A model generated the notes under the pieces. The model was not told the DNA's origin. It did no database searches and saw only the letters and a program-made list of their open reading frames with translations. A stretch of DNA of 35,007 nt from Aquimarina spongiae (GTDB lineage: Bacteria > Bacteroidota > Bacteroidia > Flavobacteriales > Flavobacteriaceae): NCBI RefSeq assembly GCF_900141785.1, contig NZ_FQYP01000018.1:1-35007 (forward strand), read 5' to 3'. Of this stretch, positions 29,667 through 35,007 are shown piece after piece. The translations under genes and the position numbers were made by a program. The stretch's first letter is position 1, and each line of letters begins with the position of its first letter.

Positions 29667-31526
29667 TTAAGAAAAGAAGGTGTCTAGTAATATTCCAAAA
29701 GTAATCACCGTAATCAAAAGATCACTTTCATAAGGAGCATTAATAGTATATCCTTCTTGTGCATATAATTTTTTAAGTCTTTCGATCTCATCAGGGTTGA
29801 AAACGCCTTGTTTTTTGATCACATCATAAGACAACAAATCTTGAATATATTCAATGTTTTGCTGTATCAGATATGGACTTCCTGGTGCTATAAAGTGAAA
29901 CTTCTCTCTTTCTATAATAGATTTAGGAACAAATTTACTTCCCATTTTTCTGAGAATGTATTTTTCAGTAAAATCTTTGAGTTTTAACTCTGAAGGAACT
30001 TGTGCCGAAAACTCTACCAAGTTTTTATCCAAAAAGGGATATCTTACTTCTACAGAGTTGGCCATAGCCATTCTATCTCCATGATCAGAAACCAAATGAT
30101 CTACCAATCGGATTTTATAATCCACATACGCTCTTGTATTTACAATATCTCTATTACGTATTCTTTCCTTGTTAATTATTGGATAGTTCAAACAATTAAT
30201 CTCAGAAAATGACGCATTGATATCTTTAGAATACAACTGTCTTTTTTCTTCTTCGAATTCCAAAAAGTTTCTTTCGTAGAAAAATGAATCGTTCCCCCAA
30301 AGCTTCTTTCTTAAAGCTCTCTCTTCTGGTGTCGCCGGGTTGTCAATTAGGTTTAATTGACGCATCTTATCAAATCGATACCCCACATAACCCGCAAAGA
30401 ACTCATCTGCACCTTCTCCAGAAAGAATTACCTTGAGTCCGTTGGCTCTTACATTTTCTGACAAAGACATTGATGCTGTGTTGTACGTTTCTTTTATAGG
30501 GCATTCACTATAATAAATAGATTCCCTCAATCGGTCACTTATGTCATCATACAGAAATACTTTTTGATTCAAATTAGAATTGCTTTGCTCTGCAACGATT
30601 TTCTGATAATTGGATTCTGAATGCAGCGAGTCTATAAAATCGATAGAAAATGCTTTTTTCTTTACTTCAGGAACCAATTGATTTACTTTCATGGCAATCA
30701 TGGAAGAATCGAGTCCTCCACTTACATAAAACCCAGAAGGAACATCAGCGCGTAATCGAAGATTTATTGAAGATTCGAACAGGCCCTCTAATTCTTTGAG
30801 GTAGTAATCTTCAGATTTTCCATTTAGTACTACTTCCCCTTCGGGGTAAATTAAGTCCCAATACTCTTGTTTCTTAATCTCTCCCTTGTTATTCACTACC
30901 AGAAAATGGCCATTTTCAAGGCTATGAATTCCTTTGAACATGGTTCTCGGGCTGATGAGCCCGGCAAAAGTAAAAACCTGATCCAATCCTGTAAGATCGA
31001 CTTCTTTTTTCACTAAGGGATGTTCAATAATCGCTTTGATCTCTGAACCAAAAACGAAGGTATTGTTCACATACGTATAGTAAAACGGGATAATTCCCAT
31101 CTGATCGCGACCGCAAAACAGACTTTTAGTTTTTGTATCGTATAATGCAAATGCAAATTGCCCATTTAATTTATTTAGAAAATCTGTACCATGATCTTCA
31201 TACAAATGAATGATTACCTCAATATCACTATCGGTACTAAACTTATGTCCTTTGGAGATGAGTTCTTCTCTCAACTCTATATAGTTAAATACCTCTCCGT
31301 TACAAATTAAGATCAGAGATCTATCTTCATTGTATAAAGGTTGCATTCCATTACTCAGACCAATAATACTCAACCTGGTAAAACCTAAAGCAACATTATC
31401 AAAAAGCAAAGTATCTTGATCATCAGGTCCCCTATGAATCAATTTCTTATTCATTTTTTGAACAATCTGAAGATCATCATTTGATACAATGTCATCATGT
31501 TTTATAAATCCACAAATACCGCACAT
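29667..31526 (-). CDS. asnB: Glutamine-dependent asparagine synthetase (AsnB type), 619 aa
   Basis: The protein converts aspartate to asparagine using ATP and ammonia released from glutamine. It begins MCGICGF, so after Met removal the N-terminal cysteine is the class II glutaminase nucleophile. RGPD, the CNGEVFNY segment and GRDQMG follow in the usual order of the glutaminase half (about residues 1-200). The synthetase half has the ATP pyrophosphatase loop SGGLDSS near residue 268 and SGEGADEFFAGY near 370. Length and both active sites fit functional AsnB rather than a degenerate relative. It sits inside the biosynthetic gene run, 41 bases after the hydroxylase gene. The locus also encodes two A domains with Asn-type pockets, so a dedicated precursor-supply role is the natural reading. 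Alternatives are related amide- or ring-forming enzymes (beta-lactam synthetase, lasso cyclase), which usually lack one of these motif sets. Confidence 0.93.
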   Translation of the reverse strand: MCGICGFIKHDDIVSNDDLQIVQKMNKKLIHRGPDDQDTLLFDNVALGFTRLSIIGLSNGMQPLYNEDRSLILICNGEVFNYIELREELISKGHKFSTDSDIEVIIHLYEDHGTDFLNKLNGQFAFALYDTKTKSLFCGRDQMGIIPFYYTYVNNTFVFGSEIKAIIEHPLVKKEVDLTGLDQVFTFAGLISPRTMFKGIHSLENGHFLVVNNKGEIKKQEYWDLIYPEGEVVLNGKSEDYYLKELEGLFESSINLRLRADVPSGFYVSGGLDSSMIAMKVNQLVPEVKKKAFSIDFIDSLHSESNYQKIVAEQSNSNLNQKVFLYDDISDRLRESIYYSECPIKETYNTASMSLSENVRANGLKVILSGEGADEFFAGYVGYRFDKMRQLNLIDNPATPEERALRKKLWGNDSFFYERNFLEFEEEKRQLYSKDINASFSEINCLNYPIINKERIRNRDIVNTRAYVDYKIRLVDHLVSDHGDRMAMANSVEVRYPFLDKNLVEFSAQVPSELKLKDFTEKYILRKMGSKFVPKSIIEREKFHFIAPGSPYLIQQNIEYIQDLLSYDVIKKQGVFNPDEIERLKKLYAQEGYTINAPYESDLLITVITFGILLDTFFS

Positions 31527-31535
31527 AAATTTTTC

Positions 31536-31555
31536 TTTATTAAGACTTTAATAAA
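31536..31555 (-). repeat. Perfect inverted repeat in the hydroxylase-asnB gap
   Basis: TTTATTAA and TTAATAAA form a perfect 8-base AT-only stem with a 4-base loop (GACT) inside a gap of only 41 bases. It lies after the hydroxylase stop and immediately before the asnB start. The weak stem could affect translation initiation of asnB or may be an effect of base composition. Confidence 0.35.
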
Positions 31556-31567
31556 TGATTTCTCACT

Positions 31568-33184
31568 CTATTCTACTGTTTCTAATACTTCTTGATATGA
31601 ATAAAAAAGCTCTTTTTCTCCAAAAAGTCGTTCCGCTATTATTCCTTTTTCTTCACATTTATCTACCAACATATTAGACTGTACAATCGGATGCGAATCC
31701 TCGGTATATTTTATACTACTAATAAATTCTAACCAAGGTTCTTGCCCCATTGCATACACATATACTTCTTTTGGTTTGAAGGTATCTACCAAATACATTC
31801 CTCTTTCAAAATCACAACCCGAAAGTCTTCGAGATTGATCATCCTCTCGAGAAATCTTTTCTGTCAATAATGGTCCGTATAGCCAAGATAGAGGTGCTCC
31901 ATCACATTCCATTCCTAAAAACAACACATCAATATTCCCTATTATCTTTTGAACATGATCATAAATTTTGGATTCCAAAATTCTAGAGTCTGCTACAAAA
32001 AGGAAGGTAAAATCATCGATCGCGACTCTAAAACAAGCTTTAGATTTAATATTCAAATCGCTGTGTTCTCCAGTAAAAGGCAAACCGGTAATTGAAACAT
32101 TTTGATCCACTATTGTTTCCATTTCATCAATCTCAATTACGTTATTAAACCCTAGGTTATTAAACATGAGCTTGAGGTTTGGATCTTGTAATGCTCCACT
32201 TGAAGTTCTGGGAACTATAATGTTTTTGATTTTATGTCTTAATGGCAATAGTGTTTCGAATAAGATATGATCCTGATGATTGTGAGTGATCAATACATAA
32301 TCGATAACATCCGGAATATCGATATCAGAAAAATGTTCTACCGTAGACTCGTAGCCATAATAACTTATAACTGGGTCTATTAAAACACTTATATCCTTGG
32401 TTTCTACCAAAATACAGGCATGTCCAAAATATCTCATCCGTGCTTTATCACCTTCATATTTGCTATAAGTTGGGTGTTCCTGACTTGTAAAAAAAGTATT
32501 AAACAGTTCTCTTTCTTCTTCAGAAACCCCTAAAACTTTGGCGATATCATCTACATCCCCAGCTTCTCTTTTCATTTTACTTAATTGATCTATTCCTGGA
32601 TGATCAAATGGGATCTCTAGATGCAATACATTGGGTTCATCTAATCTAGGTGTACTTAAACAAAATGGTCTTTCATCATTATCAGTGATCCATAATGCAA
32701 TACTCTGCGAGGACTTGTTGTAGAACTCACTCTCATAAAGTAAAGGTTCAAAGAATCGATAAGAAGGGTTATTATTTAGATCATATACCAATTCTACATA
32801 TCCTTTTAGTATTTCAGGAACTTTCTCATACAAGGTTTCCAAAGAATACCCTTTGGCATTAGATTTTAGCATTTGATCAAGTTCATGTATTGCGTTTACA
32901 AACTCCAACGAATCTGATTGGGCACTTACTGTCTGATCCTTTAATGCTTTGATATCCTCTACGCGATCTTTTTCGTAATCCATAAAGGGGCCTCCCAGCA
33001 TTTTTGGATTTTTAACCGCTGCTTCATGCATTTTAGGAGATTGGATATAAGAGTTCATTATCTTTAAGTGCCTCCCTTTTACGTTCATTGCACTTGTGGC
33101 TGGCGAGATCAAATGTGGCCAGGCATACCATCTATCAAACAATGGTTCTATAACAACATTTGGTTTAAGAAAAAGTTTACTCAT
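31568..33184 (-). CDS. CmlA/FrsH-like diiron beta-hydroxylase of PCP-bound amino acids, 538 aa
   Basis: A two-part protein: residues 1 to about 240 have no motif I can name, and about 245-510 form a metallo-beta-lactamase fold. The metal motif is HNHQDH at 301-306, followed by Glu373 (TGEHSD) where true hydrolases have His, and Asp399 (VADS). As I recall them, the diiron ligands of the chloramphenicol-pathway hydroxylase CmlA are His305, His307, Asp309, His310, Glu377 and Asp403, so all six match with a constant offset of four. The length (CmlA is about 532 aa) and the long N-terminal part also fit. CmlA and FrsH hydroxylate the beta-carbon of an amino acid held on an NRPS carrier protein. 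Here the gene lies between NRPS genes, which supports a tailoring role. The target residue is unknown; Asn, Val or either unassigned residue are possible. A plain MBL hydrolase is the alternative. Confidence 0.85.
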   Translation of the reverse strand: MSKLFLKPNVVIEPLFDRWYAWPHLISPATSAMNVKGRHLKIMNSYIQSPKMHEAAVKNPKMLGGPFMDYEKDRVEDIKALKDQTVSAQSDSLEFVNAIHELDQMLKSNAKGYSLETLYEKVPEILKGYVELVYDLNNNPSYRFFEPLLYESEFYNKSSQSIALWITDNDERPFCLSTPRLDEPNVLHLEIPFDHPGIDQLSKMKREAGDVDDIAKVLGVSEEERELFNTFFTSQEHPTYSKYEGDKARMRYFGHACILVETKDISVLIDPVISYYGYESTVEHFSDIDIPDVIDYVLITHNHQDHILFETLLPLRHKIKNIIVPRTSSGALQDPNLKLMFNNLGFNNVIEIDEMETIVDQNVSITGLPFTGEHSDLNIKSKACFRVAIDDFTFLFVADSRILESKIYDHVQKIIGNIDVLFLGMECDGAPLSWLYGPLLTEKISREDDQSRRLSGCDFERGMYLVDTFKPKEVYVYAMGQEPWLEFISSIKYTEDSHPIVQSNMLVDKCEEKGIIAERLFGEKELFYSYQEVLETVE

Positions 33185-33216
33185 TTTATGTAGAATTTGA
33201 TTTTGTAATTAATGTT

Positions 33217-33263
33217 TGTATCTATATGGATACAGTTATATTATTCCGTTTGATTTTTCAAAC
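33217..33263 (-). repeat. Two short inverted repeats upstream of the hydroxylase gene
   Basis: The first, at 33217-33234, has 6-base arms TGTATC and GATACA with a 6-base spacer. The second, at 33248-33263, has 6-base arms GTTTGA and TCAAAC with a 4-base spacer. Both lie in the 113-base gap between the NRPS at the right edge and the hydroxylase. They are candidate operator or RNA-structure elements. I could not identify a convincing Bacteroidota promoter (TTTG / TAnnTTTG) next to them. Confidence 0.3.
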
Positions 33264-33297
33264 AGATTCGAATTATTAGAATACGATGTAGTTAGAT

Positions 33298-35007
33298 TTA
33301 AACTTCTATTTGTCCGATCAAGACTGAAGGATCATGTAGTACTGATTTAATGATATTGTAGTAATATTCGGTAAATACTTGAATAATGTCGCTATCATAA
33401 AGTTCTTTGCTATAAATGAATTTTACAGCATACTCGCTTTGATGTTCTGAAACTTCTATTTTAAATTCATATTGGGTGGTTTCATCCTTAATTAAGTGCA
33501 AAGATTCGAATTTGAGATCTTCAATAAAGAACTCTTTTTCCCCTTCAAAGTAATTTACAAATGCAAAGTGAACACTTACCAGATCCTCTGACACAACCTC
33601 TTGTTTTTTAGATAATTCAGAAATCATTTCGTCAAACTGGTACTCTTGGTTCTCGAAGGCGTTAAGAACGTTTTCTTTGATATCATCTAAAAATATTTGA
33701 TACGAAGTTTCTGTATCAACATTTGATCTAAGTGGTAAAATATTAATGAAAGTTCCTATGACATCCTGAAATCTTGGATGTGTCCTGCCTATTACGTCTG
33801 TACCAATTATAATATCAGAATTATCGGATAATTTTTGAAGTAAAATATAAAATATCGATATAAAGAACATGAATTCGGAAACATCTGATTGTACCAAAAA
33901 TCTCTTAATGTCTTTATAGTCTTGATCTGTGATTCCTAATGTTTTAAAATCTGCTATCGTTATATCCGCGCTCTCTTTGGAACCGCTAATAGGTAATGTC
34001 AACACCGGCAGATCTCCTGACAACTGATGAAGCCAATATTCTTTTTGATTAGTTAAGTTACTAGCCAAATTATTTTGCCAATAAGAATAATCGATATAGT
34101 TAAAATCTGGAGCTACAGATGCTTTATTTTGGTATAATTCTTTGAAATCGTTCATCAAAATATTCAATGATATCCCATCACAAACAATATGATGTACATC
34201 AACAAACAATATATTTGTGTTCTCATCAACAGGCAATAACGCAAACCGAATAGGAAGTTCTGACTCTAAATCAAATGGTTTTACAAAATCCAAATACACA
34301 TTGTCTAGATGAGCATACTTATCCATTTCCAGAATAGTTAAACTAACCTTTTTTGTAGTATTAATGGTTTGTAGTACTCCAATGTTGGAAAGTGCAAAAT
34401 TTGCTCTTAATACTGCATGTCGATCCACTAATTTCTCCAAGGTTTCCTTGATTTTAGGAACATCCAGAACCCCACTAATTTTATATGCTCCCGAAATATT
34501 ATAGGCTAAACTATCTGTATTCTGCAGATATTTATAAAACATACGTTCTTGTGCAGATGACGTTATATACTTATCGTTGGCTTTAAGCTTGATTTTTGGG
34601 ATTTCTTCTCTAGTACTTGTCTTGAAGTTCATTATTTTGATAGACAAGCTTTTAATTGTAGTGTGCTCAAAAATTAATTTTATCGGAATTTTTATATTAA
34701 ATTCTTTTTCAATGAGATTGATAACATGTACAGCTCTAATAGAATTCCCTCCCAACTCAAAGAAACTTGTAGCAGTTCCTATTATCGATGTATCCAATTT
34801 TAAAACCTCTGACCATATCGAAACTAAGCGCTCCTCTGTAGCTGTACTCGGAGCCTGATAACTACTACTCGCCTCAATCTCAAAATCTGGAAGAGATTTA
34901 CGATCAATCTTACCATTGGGTGTCATCGGAAGAATATCCAACTCCTTAAAATATGATGGAATCATATAATCTGGTAACCGATCTTGAAGATAAGAACGTA
35001 AGTCTGA
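33298..35007 (-). CDS. NRPS C-terminal part: end of A, PCP, C; 5' end outside window
   Basis: The reading frame is open through the right edge. The first in-window residues are already the last part of an A domain (the region before the NGKID lysine), so the Met at 34963-34965 is internal and not the start. About 569 residues are visible. PCP Ser lies near in-window residue 89 (LGGNSI). A full C domain follows, starting at the SSAQERMF motif and with HHIVCDG near residue 272. The protein stops within a few residues of the end of this C domain. Ending on C implies that the next A-PCP module is on another polypeptide, most simply the A-PCP-C protein three genes downstream. The A-domain pocket is outside the window, so its substrate cannot be read. 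The 113-base gap to the hydroxylase gene contains two short inverted repeats. Confidence 0.95.
   Translation of the reverse strand, partial: SDLRSYLQDRLPDYMIPSYFKELDILPMTPNGKIDRKSLPDFEIEASSSYQAPSTATEERLVSIWSEVLKLDTSIIGTATSFFELGGNSIRAVHVINLIEKEFNIKIPIKLIFEHTTIKSLSIKIMNFKTSTREEIPKIKLKANDKYITSSAQERMFYKYLQNTDSLAYNISGAYKISGVLDVPKIKETLEKLVDRHAVLRANFALSNIGVLQTINTTKKVSLTILEMDKYAHLDNVYLDFVKPFDLESELPIRFALLPVDENTNILFVDVHHIVCDGISLNILMNDFKELYQNKASVAPDFNYIDYSYWQNNLASNLTNQKEYWLHQLSGDLPVLTLPISGSKESADITIADFKTLGITDQDYKDIKRFLVQSDVSEFMFFISIFYILLQKLSDNSDIIIGTDVIGRTHPRFQDVIGTFINILPLRSNVDTETSYQIFLDDIKENVLNAFENQEYQFDEMISELSKKQEVVSEDLVSVHFAFVNYFEGEKEFFIEDLKFESLHLIKDETTQYEFKIEVSEHQSEYAVKFIYSKELYDSDIIQVFTEYYYNIIKSVLHDPSVLIGQIEV

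Noticed and set aside
31568..33184. Calling the MBL-fold protein a beta-lactamase or lactonase self-resistance gene
   Set aside because: The Glu in place of the third metal-binding His, the long N-terminal part and the length fit CmlA-type hydroxylases better than hydrolases.
33298..34965. Taking the Met at 34963-34965 as the start of the right-edge NRPS
   Set aside because: The same frame stays open to the edge and encodes the expected A-domain residues just before this Met, so it is an internal methionine.
1..35007. Mobile elements, CRISPR arrays, tRNA or rRNA genes
   Set aside because: No transposase, repeat-spacer array or RNA gene was seen. The window is almost wholly filled by seven large genes.

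Overview
This AT-rich window is one strand of a very large hybrid nonribosomal peptide synthetase / polyketide synthase (NRPS-PKS) locus. Every supportable gene is on the minus strand, so transcription runs from high to low coordinates. Base composition, codon use and the lack of clear Shine-Dalgarno sequences suggest a Bacteroidota organism, probably a flavobacterium. This is an inference from style, because no taxonomic marker gene is present. No gap between genes exceeds about 180 bases.

In transcription order the window holds: (1) the 3' end of an NRPS gene cut by the right edge (end of A, PCP, C); (2) a 538-residue metallo-beta-lactamase-fold protein that matches the CmlA/FrsH class of diiron beta-hydroxylases, which act on carrier-protein-bound amino acids; (3) a glutamine-dependent asparagine synthetase; (4) an A-PCP-C NRPS; (5) a 2957-residue NRPS (C-terminal lobe only of a C domain, then A-PCP-C-A-PCP-C-A-PCP); (6) a 2583-residue hybrid (KS-AT-KR-ACP-C-A-PCP); (7) a second hybrid of at least 3131 residues (KS-AT-KR-ACP-C-A-PCP-C-A...) cut by the left edge. 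Gene 7 has no stop codon in the window and appears to start at a GTG.

Reading the ten substrate-pocket positions by eye against the gramicidin synthetase A-domain numbering gives: gene 4 DARHFSFMIK (unassigned); gene 5 DLTKIGEVGK (Asn), DAFWVGGTFK (Val), DATCGGEIAK (unassigned); gene 6 DFTKIGEVAK (Asn-like); gene 7 DFWNIGMVHK (Thr). Both AT domains carry the HAFH malonyl-CoA signature, and both PKS modules have a KR but no DH or ER. The simplest collinear product therefore contains ...X-Asn-Val-Y-[malonate, beta-OH]-Asn-[malonate, beta-OH]-Thr-Z..., with two statine-like gamma-amino-beta-hydroxy units, one built on Y and one on the second Asn. The asparagine synthetase could supply the Asn modules. 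The hydroxylase would add a beta-hydroxyl to one tethered amino acid; which one cannot be read from the sequence.

The oddest structural features are the splits between C and A domains across protein boundaries, the orphan half C domain at the start of gene 5, and two A domains with unrecognised pockets. No epimerase, thioesterase, MbtH, phosphopantetheinyl transferase, transporter or regulator lies inside the window. The cluster must continue past both edges.
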